61,706 nucleotides of DNA from Corynebacterium sp. GTDB lineage: Bacteria > Actinomycetota > Actinomycetes > Mycobacteriales > Mycobacteriaceae. The stretch lies in NCBI RefSeq assembly GCF_030538285.1, contig NZ_JAUNUG010000014.1, positions 1-61,706 of the forward strand, given 5' to 3'. The position numbers and the translations under genes were made by a program. Numbering within the stretch: position 1 is the stretch's first letter; each line of letters opens with the position of its first letter. The notes under the pieces are model-generated. The model was not told the DNA's origin, made no database searches, and saw nothing but the letters and a program-made list of their open reading frames with translations. Shown piece by piece: positions 1 through 9,315 of the stretch.

Positions 1-43
1 AGGGGCATGATCACTAGCTTCCCCTGAAGTCGAACACGAGTCT

Positions 44-71
44 AGGATAGTCCGCAGCTGCGGACTATCCT
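44..71. repeat. 28-bp perfect palindrome, copy 1 of the AGTCCGCAGCTGCGGACT family; possible terminator
   Basis: The 18-bp core AGTCCGCAGCTGCGGACT (49-66) is extended here by matching flanks to a 28-bp perfect palindrome. A T-rich stretch follows at 71-94, so in RNA it could act as an intrinsic terminator for a plus-strand gene ending before the window. The same core recurs at 1504, 6261 and 20649 inside coding sequence, so termination cannot be its only explanation. Confidence 0.75.
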
Positions 72-170
72 TTACTTACTTTTAGGCCATTTTTGCAGCT
101 CATCGCACATGTCGGGAGCGAGTGCTAGGGTGCGGTTAATCGAACATTCCAGCGACTCCTTGGGGGAGAC

Positions 171-1541
171 ATGCTCGCTACAATGACCGACCTGACCGAT
201 ACCGCCCTGGCCGCCGACATCAACCAGTCCCATCTCAGCCTCACCCATTTCAAGGCCCGTTTCATTCTCGCCGTCACGGAGTTCGACGAACGCGATCTCG
301 CGCGCGATCACGGGGCCCCGAGCACCGTTGTCTGGATGCAGCGGAAGTTCGGCCTCAAGCGATCCACTGGCTTCGAGTATCTGGGGGTCGGCCGTAAGCT
401 GCGGAAGTTCCCGCGCCTGGCGCAGGCGTTTCTCGACGCCGAGTTCTCTTACTCCATTGTGCGGCTTCTGCTGCGCTATCTCACCGAGGACAACGAGGAA
501 GAGCTGTTGGAGCTCGCCGCCGGCCACACCTACGCAGAGCTGGCGGCCAAGCTGGCGGGGCGCGATCAGCCGGATGCGAAACCGCGGCTGAACAAGATCT
601 CGGTGGTCACCGACCCGGAGACTGGTGAGGTGCGGATTTGGGGCGTGCTGGATGCGCAGCGCGGCGCTGAGCTGAAGGCGGCCCTGAAGATCTCTGAGCT
701 GGCCAACCTCATCGACATTGACAATGTGGATGAGGAGGTGCTCAATGATCCGGCAGCTGTTGAGAAGCTTATCGACGACGCCCGCACCCCGCAGGATCCC
801 GAGACCCCGGCCCCGGCACAGAAGCGGCCCAACCGTACGCGTTTCGGTACCCACCTGTCGGTGACGGTGTTCACCGCCTTCATGGGGTTGGTACACATGG
901 TGCGCAGCCACCCGATCCGGCGGGTGCGGGCCCCGGGTGCGGAGGTCAACGTGCTGTTCACGCAGGATGACCGGGCCTACATACCCGGGCATCACGGCGG
1001 GCTCCCCGGCCAGCTGATGAGACAGGTGCTCAACGGGGCGGTGCGCTATCACCTGCTGGACTCCCGGGGATTGACGTTGAAGGTGACGCGGGCAGCGCGC
1101 TTGGCCACGGAGGCACAGATCAAGGCGCTGTTGGCCGTCTGGGAGTACCGATGCGCGGGCCCGGGATGTGACCACTCGAGTTTCCTGGAGTTCCACCACA
1201 TCCAGGACTACGCCAAGGGCGGCCTCACCGCCCTGTCCAATCTCATTCCCTTGTGCTCGGGGTGTCATGCCTTGGTCTCGGCGGGCCTGATGACCATCTT
1301 TGTGGACACTGACCCGGTGTTCCTGCGCTTCCGCTTGCCGGGCGGCGAGTCGTACACCTCCGAAAACCGCAGCCTGGTGATGAAGGACGTGGCGCTCGGC
1401 GAGTGGGCCGACAAGTACCTCAACGGTCCGGTGCCGCACGGCGACGAGGACCAGCTCCAGGTCTGGGAGCACGAGGACAGCTTCGCCGATCTGGAGGACG
1501 AGAAGTCCGCAGCTGCGGACTCCACCGAGGTCAACGGATGA
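171..1541 (+). CDS. HNH endonuclease (DUF222-type) protein
   Basis: A 456-residue protein of the DUF222/HNH family common in actinobacteria. The helical N-terminal region is followed by an HNH nuclease motif at about residues 325-366: YRCAGPGC, FHHIQDYAKGG, LSNLIPLCSGCH, with paired Cys-x-x-Cys-type zinc ligands and the HH catalytic pair. The first ATG is chosen because GGGGGAG lies 3 nt upstream; an ATG 12 nt downstream (183) is the alternative. Members of this family are often repeated in the genome and their biological role is unclear. The C-terminal tail contains palindrome copy 2, read as SAAADS. Its 3' end overlaps the convergent ispE by 11 bp. The nuclease fold is secure; the cellular function is unknown. 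Confidence 0.88.
   Translation: MLATMTDLTDTALAADINQSHLSLTHFKARFILAVTEFDERDLARDHGAPSTVVWMQRKFGLKRSTGFEYLGVGRKLRKFPRLAQAFLDAEFSYSIVRLLLRYLTEDNEEELLELAAGHTYAELAAKLAGRDQPDAKPRLNKISVVTDPETGEVRIWGVLDAQRGAELKAALKISELANLIDIDNVDEEVLNDPAAVEKLIDDARTPQDPETPAPAQKRPNRTRFGTHLSVTVFTAFMGLVHMVRSHPIRRVRAPGAEVNVLFTQDDRAYIPGHHGGLPGQLMRQVLNGAVRYHLLDSRGLTLKVTRAARLATEAQIKALLAVWEYRCAGPGCDHSSFLEFHHIQDYAKGGLTALSNLIPLCSGCHALVSAGLMTIFVDTDPVFLRFRLPGGESYTSENRSLVMKDVALGEWADKYLNGPVPHGDEDQLQVWEHEDSFADLEDEKSAAADSTEVNG
1504..1521. repeat. 18-bp palindrome AGTCCGCAGCTGCGGACT, copy 2
   Basis: Perfect palindrome inside the last codons of the HNH endonuclease gene, read as S-A-A-A-D-S. The core is identical to copies at 49-66, 6261-6278 and 20649-20666. 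Confidence 0.9.
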
Positions 1542-2490
1542 GGTGCGCACCCTTCGCGGGACCGTGGGCGATGGTTCCGGAGTAAGCACCATCGGCAAGG
1601 AGGTCATCGAGGAGGTCCCGGGCGTGCAGCTCTGTCTCGCACAGGAAGGCCACGGTCGGACCCGAGCCGGACACCATCCCGGCCAGCGCACCGCCCGCCA
1701 ATCCGTCCTGGCGCATGCGTTCCACGTCCGGGCGCAGCCGTCGGGCGGGAGCCTCCAGGTCATTGTGCAGGTGAGCAGCCAGCTCCCGCGGATTACCTGT
1801 CACCAATGCCTGGGACAAGCCTTCGGTGCCCATCACTGGGCCGTCAATGACGCCCTGCTCACGGAGGGTGTCGAGCTCCACGAAGACGCGGGGCGTCGAT
1901 AAGCCTTCCTTAAAGAAGACGAGCACCCAGTGATACGTGCCGCGCGAGAGCATCGGGGCGAGTTGCTCGCCACGGCCGGTGCCGAGCATCGTCCCGCCCT
2001 GCAGCGTGAAGGGAACATCGGAACCGAGCTCCGCAGCCAGCTCCAGCAAAGTCTCCTGCGATGCGGCCAGGTACCGCTCCGAAAGTAGGGCGTGCGTGGC
2101 CACCAGCGCAGCCGCCGCATCCGCGGAACCGCCGGCCATGCCGCCCGCCGTGGGAATGCCCTTGTGGATGTGGATGTGCACCGGCGGGCACTCCCCCATG
2201 CCATGCTGCGTGCGGTAATGCTCCACGAGCTTATCGACGCCCCGCCAGGCCAAGTTCGTTGCATCCGTCGGGACGGATGTCGCGTCCATGCCTGTCGCGG
2301 TGAGGCCGGTGACGATGCTGCCTCCTGTGATCCAGTCGGCGTCGGTGTCCACCTCCAGGGTGACCGTGTCGGAGAGGTCGAGGGACTGGAAGACAGAGAC
2401 CAGGTCATGGAAACCGTCGGGCCGCAGATCACCGACGCCCAGGTGCAGGTTGACTTTGGCGTGGGCGCGGGCAGCGATGCTGCGGCTCAT
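1531..2490 (-). CDS. ispE: 4-diphosphocytidyl-2-C-methyl-D-erythritol kinase
   Basis: A GHMP kinase of 319 residues that phosphorylates CDP-methylerythritol with ATP in the non-mevalonate isoprenoid pathway, in the cytoplasm. The N-terminal [14 protein letters not shown] is the substrate-side signature. [19 protein letters not shown] near residues 111-129 is the GHMP ATP-binding loop, and GSGPTVAFL near residue 275 is the third GHMP motif. The start ATG overlaps the ksgA stop by 4 bp (ATGA), so the two genes are translationally coupled in the usual actinobacterial ksgA-ispE order. The 3' end overlaps the convergent HNH gene. Two copies of the dispersed CTTATCGACG word lie inside it (1894, 2229), in two different reading frames. 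Confidence 0.95.
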   Translation of the reverse strand: MSRSIAARAHAKVNLHLGVGDLRPDGFHDLVSVFQSLDLSDTVTLEVDTDADWITGGSIVTGLTATGMDATSVPTDATNLAWRGVDKLVEHYRTQHGMGECPPVHIHIHKGIPTAGGMAGGSADAAAALVATHALLSERYLAASQETLLELAAELGSDVPFTLQGGTMLGTGRGEQLAPMLSRGTYHWVLVFFKEGLSTPRVFVELDTLREQGVIDGPVMGTEGLSQALVTGNPRELAAHLHNDLEAPARRLRPDVERMRQDGLAGGALAGMVSGSGPTVAFLCETELHARDLLDDLLADGAYSGTIAHGPAKGAHLIR

Positions 2491-3347
2491 GGTGTCACCC
2501 CCGCGAGGCGGACGAAATCGGTGACGTCGAGCTTTTCACCGCGCAGCTGCGGGTCAATGTCGGCGGCGCGCAGAGCCTCCTCGGCCGTTGCACCGGAACC
2601 GTAATGCCCGGAAAGTGCGGCGCGGAGGGTTTTGCGACGTTGGGCGAAGGCGGCGTCGATAAGCGGCCAAACCTTTGCGCGGGACTCATCGTTGATCGGC
2701 CATGGCTCGGTGCCGGGGGCGAAACGGTCAATGCGGACCAGGCCGGACTCGATGTTGGGCGCCGGCCAGAACACGTGCTTACCGATCGTGCCTGCCCGAC
2801 GCACCTGGCCATAAAAGGAGGCTTTGACGCTGGGCACGCCGTAGATCTTCGAGCCCGGCTGCGCGGCCAGGCGATCGGCGACCTCCGCCTGCACCATGAC
2901 GAGCACGCGGCGGATGGAAGGAAATGTGGCCAGCAGGTGCAACAGGACCGGAACGGAGACGTTATAGGGCAGGTTAGCGACCAGCGCGGTCGGCTCCCCC
3001 AGATCCGCCGGCTCCACCTTGAGGGCATCCTTGAGGATCACCTGCAGGCGATCGGCGTAAGGGGCAGCCCGCCATTCGACGGTGTGGGGCAGCTCGGCAG
3101 CCAGGCGCGGGTCAATCTCCACGGCGGTGACCTGCTCCACCGTGTCGAGCAGCCCCAAGGTCAACGACCCCAGGCCAGGGCCGACCTCGACGACGTGATC
3201 GTGCGGGTCGAGGTCGGCGGCGGAGATGATCATGCGCACCGTGTTGGGATCGTGGAGGAAATTCTGGCCGAGCTTTTTCGTCGGGGTGACGTCGAGTTTC
3301 TCCGCCAGGGTACGGATCTCCACGGGGCCGAGCAGTTGCGAGGTCAT
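2487..3347 (-). CDS. rsmA: 16S rRNA (adenine1518/1519-N6)-dimethyltransferase
   Basis: RsmA/KsgA, 286 residues, dimethylates two adjacent adenines near the 3' end of 16S rRNA using S-adenosylmethionine during 30S maturation. Visible motifs are [10 protein letters not shown] (N-terminal), [15 protein letters not shown] (SAM-binding motif I) and [11 protein letters not shown] (the catalytic NLPY motif). A -10 box TAGATT (minus strand, 3354-3359) stands 6 nt upstream of the ATG with no ribosome binding site, so the mRNA is probably leaderless and starts at this ATG. It is co-transcribed with ispE. Also known as ksgA. Confidence 0.95.
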   Translation of the reverse strand: MTSQLLGPVEIRTLAEKLDVTPTKKLGQNFLHDPNTVRMIISAADLDPHDHVVEVGPGLGSLTLGLLDTVEQVTAVEIDPRLAAELPHTVEWRAAPYADRLQVILKDALKVEPADLGEPTALVANLPYNVSVPVLLHLLATFPSIRRVLVMVQAEVADRLAAQPGSKIYGVPSVKASFYGQVRRAGTIGKHVFWPAPNIESGLVRIDRFAPGTEPWPINDESRAKVWPLIDAAFAQRRKTLRAALSGHYGSGATAEEALRAADIDPQLRGEKLDVTDFVRLAGVTP

Positions 3348-3371
3348 GCCACCAATCTAGACCACGAGTGT

Positions 3372-3905
3372 CTAGTGCTTGCCCTCGGCAAACTCCTCGA
3401 CGATCTTGGCGTTGAAGGCGGGGAGATCGTCCGGGGTGCGGGAGGAGACGAGACCGTTGTCCACGTGAACCTCCTCGTCGACCCAGGTGGCACCAGCGTT
3501 GCGCAGGTCAGTCTTGATCGACTCGTAGGAAGTAAGGGTGCGGCCCTTGATCACGTCGGCGTCGGTGAGGATCCAGCCACCGTGGCAGATAACACCCACC
3601 GGCTTGTTCGCGGCGAAGTGCTTCTTGACGAAGTCGACGGCCGGGCCGTCCATGCGCAGCTTATCGGCATTCACGGTGCCGCCGGGGAGGATGAGGGCAT
3701 CATAATCGGCCGGGTCGACCTCGCCAGTGGTGGCGTCGACGGAGACCTCGGTGCCGTTCTTGCCCTCGATGGTGCCGGACTCCGGCGCGATGATCGTGAC
3801 GGTGGCGCCCGCCTCACGGACGGCCTCGACCGGCTGGGTCAGCTCGGAATCCTCGAAACCGTCGGTGGAGAGAACCGCGACCTTGACGTTGTTGAGTGCA
3901 GACAT
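3372..3905 (-). CDS. DJ-1/PfpI family protein (type 1 glutamine amidotransferase-like)
   Basis: A 177-residue DJ-1/PfpI superfamily protein. The nucleophile elbow GVICHGGWIL has the expected Cys followed by His, and an acidic residue lies in SELTQP near the N-terminus. LILPGG is the typical preceding strand. Relatives include deglycase/protease-like stress proteins (YhbO, PfpI), but the substrate cannot be read from the sequence. The ATG at 3905 is chosen because GAGAGG sits 8 nt upstream; the ATG at 3911 has only 2 nt spacing. The gene lies between ksgA and rpfB, two genes that are adjacent in the remembered actinobacterial order, so it looks like an insertion. Confidence 0.88.
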   Translation of the reverse strand: MSALNNVKVAVLSTDGFEDSELTQPVEAVREAGATVTIIAPESGTIEGKNGTEVSVDATTGEVDPADYDALILPGGTVNADKLRMDGPAVDFVKKHFAANKPVGVICHGGWILTDADVIKGRTLTSYESIKTDLRNAGATWVDEEVHVDNGLVSSRTPDDLPAFNAKIVEEFAEGKH

Positions 3906-3965
3906 GTTCATTACCTCTCGGGTTGCGTACAGGTTGTATGGCTCGAGGGTAATGAATTGTGCGCG

Positions 3966-5288
<1,323 letters not shown>

Positions 5289-5314
5289 CTAAAAGACCGT
5301 TGTGAGACTGCTCA

Positions 5315-6154
5315 CTACCCCCGCTGGTACACCCGCTGAAACGTTTCCGTCAGTTCAAGCGCTAGATCTGCCACGTCCTGGCCACGGGCCTCGGCGACAC
5401 ACAACGCGGTGTGCCCGATGAGCGCCGGCTCATTGCGAGCCCCGCGGAAAGGCTCCGGGGTCATGTACGGCGCATCCGTCTCAATGAGCAGCTGCCCGCG
5501 CGGGGCAATACGCGCCGCTTCCCGCAGCTCCGCGTTGCGCTTGAACGTCACGTTGCCCGCGAAACTGAGCACATAACCACGCTCGAGGGCCTCCTCTGCC
5601 ATCGCCAGCGGCGAGGAGAAGCAGTGCAGGATCGTCTCCTTTGGCTGTGGGGCATCAGCCAGCACCGCCATGAGCTCATCGTCGGCCTCCCGATTATGCA
5701 GCATGAGCGCCTTGCCCGAGCTGATCGCCAAATCGATGTGCCAGCGCAGCGCCTCTTCCTGCACCTCCAGCGGGGCGGTGCGCTCCGGCTCGTGGCGAAT
5801 CCAGTAGGTGTCCAGGCCGGTCTCACCGATGGCCACACAGTTCGGGTCGGCGGCCATCTCGGTCAGACGCGCGCGAGCGGCATCATCCAGCTCGTGGGCG
5901 CGGGTCGGGTGGATGGCGCACGCCGCGAAGACATGGTCGTTGTGTTGCGCAGCGGCCAGTGCCAACTCGGCCTCGGCAAGTCCGTCGCCTACCGTGCAGA
6001 TCCGCTCCACGCCGGCGTCCACGGCCCGGGAGACGATGGCGTCGACCTCCTCCGGGGTCCGCGCCCCGCACGACGCCAGATGCGTATGGGCATCCACGAT
6101 CCCGGGAATCCGGTCGGCGGGCACGGGCGTGGGACGAGGCTTCTTCTTCGACAT
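5315..6154 (-). CDS. tatD: TatD family metal-dependent hydrolase (putative DNase)
   Basis: A 279-residue TIM-barrel hydrolase. Metal ligands are visible in DAHTHL (N-terminal), GETGLD, LHNR, HCFSS and ETDAPYMTP. TatD proteins are 3'-5' exonucleases or related phosphodiesterases. The start at MSKKKPRP is chosen because a perfect -10 TACAAT (minus strand, 6162-6167) stands 7 nt upstream with no Shine-Dalgarno, indicating a leaderless mRNA; the in-frame ATG at 6163 lies inside the promoter. It is divergent from the cyclase-family gene with an 18-bp gap. In related genomes tatD lies between metG and rpfB, so the genes at 6173-10542 look like an insertion. Confidence 0.93.
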   Translation of the reverse strand: MSKKKPRPTPVPADRIPGIVDAHTHLASCGARTPEEVDAIVSRAVDAGVERICTVGDGLAEAELALAAAQHNDHVFAACAIHPTRAHELDDAARARLTEMAADPNCVAIGETGLDTYWIRHEPERTAPLEVQEEALRWHIDLAISSGKALMLHNREADDELMAVLADAPQPKETILHCFSSPLAMAEEALERGYVLSFAGNVTFKRNAELREAARIAPRGQLLIETDAPYMTPEPFRGARNEPALIGHTALCVAEARGQDVADLALELTETFQRVYQRG

Positions 6155-6160
6155 GGCTGA

Positions 6161-6167
6161 CATTGTA
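6161..6167. promoter_or_regulatory. Overlapping bidirectional -10 region of tatD and the cyclase gene
   Basis: On the minus strand TACAAT (6167-6162) is 7 nt before the tatD ATG. On the plus strand CATTGT (6161-6166) is 6 nt before the cyclase ATG. The hexamers share five base pairs. The minus-strand box is a strong match; the plus-strand box is weaker. Confidence 0.55.
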
Positions 6168-6172
6168 GGGTT

Positions 6173-6805
6173 ATGCCCCGCTTTCTCGACCTCACCCGCC
6201 CACTGCACCCGGACATGCCCCGCTTCCCCACCGATCCTCCACTGCAGGTCAGCGAGCTGGAGTCCGCAGCTGCGGACTCTTTCGAAGTGCTGGCCTACTC
6301 CTTCGTCGGCCCCTCCGGGACGCATATCGACGCCCCGTCGCACGTGCTGCCCGGCGGCCGCACGCTCGCCGACATTCCGGTTTCCGACATGATGCTGCCA
6401 CTGATAGTTCTCACGCCTATCAGTGATCGTTCTGCCCCCTTCCTCACCACCGCCGACATCCTCGCGTGGGAGTCCCACCACGGCAGAGTGCCGTCGGGCA
6501 GCTTCGCCGCCCTCCACACCGGCGAGCCCCGCGCCGGGTGGTCGCTGGAGGCGGTTCAGCTCCTACACGCTCGGGAAGTGGTGGCCATCGGTCACGACAC
6601 TCTCAACACCGACCCCGCAGAGCTCACCGAGCGTGGCGAGTACCCCGCGCAGCGCTGGTGGCTAGAGCACGACCACTGGCAGGTGGAACTGCTAGCCGGT
6701 CTGGAACAGGTGCCGGTGACCGGCGCGCACATGTGGGTGTCCTGGCCCGTGCCGGCCGGTGGATCATCGTTCCCGTGCCGGGCGGTGGCGGTGGTGCAGG
6801 ATTAG
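6173..6805 (+). CDS. Cyclase family protein (kynurenine formamidase-like)
   Basis: A 210-residue member of the cyclase/kynurenine formamidase family, which are manganese- or zinc-dependent hydrolases. The metal-binding signature SGTHIDAPSHVL is present at about residues 44-55, followed by TGEPRAGWS and GHDTLNTD, the substrate-side motifs. The substrate (N-formylkynurenine, another amide or a lactone) cannot be told. Palindrome copy 3 is embedded at about residues 29-35 (ESAAADS), in a loop before the strand leading to the metal site. No ribosome binding site is seen, so the mRNA may be leaderless. The 3' end overlaps the convergent membrane-protein gene by 4 bp. Confidence 0.85.
   Translation: MPRFLDLTRPLHPDMPRFPTDPPLQVSELESAAADSFEVLAYSFVGPSGTHIDAPSHVLPGGRTLADIPVSDMMLPLIVLTPISDRSAPFLTTADILAWESHHGRVPSGSFAALHTGEPRAGWSLEAVQLLHAREVVAIGHDTLNTDPAELTERGEYPAQRWWLEHDHWQVELLAGLEQVPVTGAHMWVSWPVPAGGSSFPCRAVAVVQD
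6260..6279. repeat. 20-bp palindrome, copy 3 (core AGTCCGCAGCTGCGGACT)
   Basis: Perfect palindrome with the 18-bp core plus one flanking G-C pair on each side, inside the cyclase-family gene and read as E-S-A-A-A-D-S. Confidence 0.9.
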
Positions 6806-7170
6806 GGGTCAAGAACCTGGCACGCCCAGAACGGTGGGATGGAACCACCCTCGCTGGCCGGTGGGCGCTCCCAGAAGAAGAAAACCCACACCTCACACGC
6901 ACCGGATAGTACCGCGATGATGACGAAGAAGGCCGCGAAAGATGCCAGGGCAGCTAGGCCGAGCCAAAGCCTCCGGTTGAGGATCGCCACGAGGAGCGCA
7001 AAACCTGAGAGCACCACGGTGAGTAGCGGTCCGGTGACGTTGTTGATTTCCCACACGGTGGCACGGTCAATCTGCCCAGAAAGGAACCAGCGGACGTAGG
7101 TGAGCACAAAATTGAGGACGATCGCGGCCCAGGCGAAGCGGCGCGCGGTGGCTGAACGGATGGCCGACAT
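6802..7170 (-). CDS. Small four-helix membrane protein of unknown function
   Basis: A 122-residue protein with four predicted hydrophobic segments: FAWAAIVLNFVLTYVRWF, VTGPLLTVVLSGFALLVAIL, LWLGLAALASFAAFFVIIAV, and a short C-terminal hydrophobic run EVWVFFFW. No recognised domain. The ATG at 7170 is preceded by GGGGAGG with a short spacer, which favours it over upstream in-frame starts. It is convergent with the cyclase gene (4-bp overlap) and immediately downstream of the RecQ-like helicase on the same strand. Confidence 0.7.
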   Translation of the reverse strand: MSAIRSATARRFAWAAIVLNFVLTYVRWFLSGQIDRATVWEINNVTGPLLTVVLSGFALLVAILNRRLWLGLAALASFAAFFVIIAVLSGACEVWVFFFWERPPASEGGSIPPFWACQVLDP

Positions 7171-7219
7171 GTTCCTCCCCGGGCGTTTGATTTCCCCGTC
7201 AACCGCAACCCTAGTGGCC

Positions 7220-9286
7220 TCAGCCCCGGCTGGCCAGCGCGAAGGGCAACACTGGCTGACCGGTGCGCTCGGCCAGGGCATGGCCTGCGACGGTGACCGA
7301 CCAACCGGTGTCGATGAGGTCGGTGACCAGCAGGACTGGGCCGTCTGGTTCCCCGACGCCGCCGAAGTCCCAGTGGTCGAGTAGCGCCGTCACGCGGTAG
7401 GCGGAGTTCTGCGCTGTGACCTCCCCCGCCCCCGCGCGCACGGGCAGCACCCCGGCAAAGGACATCTGCCCCACCGCAGCGATCGCTTCCGCCAACGCCT
7501 CCACAAAAGCGGTGCGCTCTGGGTCGTGTGAACCCAGCGCCACCACCGTGGTGGGCCGCTGCGACCAGTCCCAGTCGGAGAGCACCGCGACGATGTGCGG
7601 CAACCAGGTGTCCTGCTGCCAGGGGGCGGTGGGGCGCCAGGAGGGATCGCCAAGAAGCTGGGTCAACGCCGGTCCGCGGGCGATGTCGTTGAGTCGACCC
7701 AGAGCACGCCCCGGCTCCACCCCGTGGATGCGGCCCCTGACGGCGATGCCGGTGGGCCACTGACGGCGCTGGGTGACGCGGACGCCGGGGGCGGTGAGTC
7801 GGGCGTCGACACGCTCGGCGACTTCCCGGTCCACGTCTACATCCCGACGGAAGCCGGTGCAGTTGTCACAGCGGCCGCAGGGACCCTGCGCGGTGGCGTC
7901 GTCGAGCTGGCCACGCAGGAAAAGCATGCGGCAGGCCTCGGTGGTCTCGTAGGCGACCATCGCGTCCTGCTCCGCCTGCCGGGCTTGGGCGAGGCCGGCG
8001 TAGCGGGCGGCGTCGTAGGCCCAGGGCTGGCCGGTGGACACCCAGCCACCTTTGACGCGGCGGACCGCACCGTCCACGTCGAGGACTTTGAGCACCTGGT
8101 CCAGCCGCGAGCGAGACAGGTCCACCTGGGCCTCGAGCTTCATCGTCGACTGCGCCTCATCCCCCAGCACACCGAGTAAGTGGCGCACCGTTTGCTCGTC
8201 GGGGAAGGAGACGGAGGCGAAGTACTCCCAGATATCGCGGTCCTCTGCCCCGGGCAGGAGAATGACGTCAGCGCGTTCGGTGCCACGGCCCGCGCGGCCG
8301 ATCTGCTGGTAGTAACTCACCGGCGAACCCGGTGCGCCGACGTGGACGACGAAACCGAGATCGGGTTTATCGAAACCCATGCCGAGCGCCGAGGTGGCCA
8401 CAAGCGCCTTGAGTTCGTTGTTGATCAGCGCCTGCTCCAGCCTTTCGCGTTCCGTCGCCTCGGTGCGGCCGGTGTAGGCGGCAACGTTCCACCCAGCCGC
8501 CTCCAGCGCCTCGGCTAGGTCCTCGGCGGCAGCGACGGTGAGGCAGTAGATGATGCCGGAGCCCTCGAGCTCCGCGAGGTGCGTGGCCAGCCAGGCCGGG
8601 CGCTGCGTGGTGTCGGGCAGGCGGACAACAGAGAGGCAGAGGGACTCGCGGTCAAGCCCGCCGCGCAGCAGCCCGGTGTCTGCCCCTAACTGCGCCTGCA
8701 CATCGGCGACGACGCGGTCATTGGCAGTAGCGGTGGTGGCCAGCACGGGCACCCCTTCCCGCAGCCCAGCGAGCAGGTCGCGGATCCGGCGGTAGTCGGG
8801 GCGGAAGTCATGCCCCCAGTCGGAGATGCAGTGCGCCTCGTCGACGACGACCATCCCCACGGTCGCCGCCAGGGCAGGCAGCACCTCATCGCGGAAACCG
8901 GGGTTGTTCAGCCGCTCCGGGGAGACCAGCAGCACATCGATCTCTCCCGCGGCCACCTGCGCCTGGATCTCCTCCCATTCGGTCATGTTCGCCGAGTTGA
9001 GGGTGGCCGCGCGGATCCCGGCGCGCTGGGCGGCGGCGACCTGGTTGCGCATGAGCGCCAATAACGGGGAGATGATCAGCGAGGCCCCTGCCCCAGCGTC
9101 GCGAAGCAGCTTCGCCGCAATGAAGTACACCGCCGATTTCCCCCAGCCGGTTCGCTGCACGACGAGCATGCGGCGCCGATCGTTGACAAGCGCGTCGATC
9201 GCGGTCCACTGGTCATCGCGCAGCTGCGCGCCCGGCCCCGCGATGCCGGTGAGTAAGTCGTTGGCCTGATCCCTGGTTGCCTGCAT
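7220..9286 (-). CDS. RecQ-family ATP-dependent DNA helicase with C-terminal phosphoribosyltransferase-like domain
   Basis: About 688 residues. The N-terminal helicase core has Walker A QRTGWGKSAVYF, a DEAH box VVVDEAHCISDWGHDFRPDYRR (DEAHCISDWGHDFRP is the RecQ signature) and motif VI QQIGRAGRG. A RecQ zinc-binding region follows (CRMLFLRG and CGRCDNC). The last 200 residues are not RQC/HRDC; they end in GPVLLVTDLIDTGWSVTVAGHAL, which looks like the PRPP-binding loop of phosphoribosyltransferases and occurs in actinobacterial RecQ-like proteins. The ATG at 9286 is chosen because a -10 TAGCGT stands 7 nt upstream (leaderless). An ATG at 9316, overlapping the MFS stop codon, is the alternative start. 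Confidence 0.88.
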   Translation of the reverse strand: MQATRDQANDLLTGIAGPGAQLRDDQWTAIDALVNDRRRMLVVQRTGWGKSAVYFIAAKLLRDAGAGASLIISPLLALMRNQVAAAQRAGIRAATLNSANMTEWEEIQAQVAAGEIDVLLVSPERLNNPGFRDEVLPALAATVGMVVVDEAHCISDWGHDFRPDYRRIRDLLAGLREGVPVLATTATANDRVVADVQAQLGADTGLLRGGLDRESLCLSVVRLPDTTQRPAWLATHLAELEGSGIIYCLTVAAAEDLAEALEAAGWNVAAYTGRTEATERERLEQALINNELKALVATSALGMGFDKPDLGFVVHVGAPGSPVSYYQQIGRAGRGTERADVILLPGAEDRDIWEYFASVSFPDEQTVRHLLGVLGDEAQSTMKLEAQVDLSRSRLDQVLKVLDVDGAVRRVKGGWVSTGQPWAYDAARYAGLAQARQAEQDAMVAYETTEACRMLFLRGQLDDATAQGPCGRCDNCTGFRRDVDVDREVAERVDARLTAPGVRVTQRRQWPTGIAVRGRIHGVEPGRALGRLNDIARGPALTQLLGDPSWRPTAPWQQDTWLPHIVAVLSDWDWSQRPTTVVALGSHDPERTAFVEALAEAIAAVGQMSFAGVLPVRAGAGEVTAQNSAYRVTALLDHWDFGGVGEPDGPVLLVTDLIDTGWSVTVAGHALAERTGQPVLPFALASRG

Positions 9287-9315
9287 GGCCCCCACGCTAG
9301 ACCATGCCCCCGACA

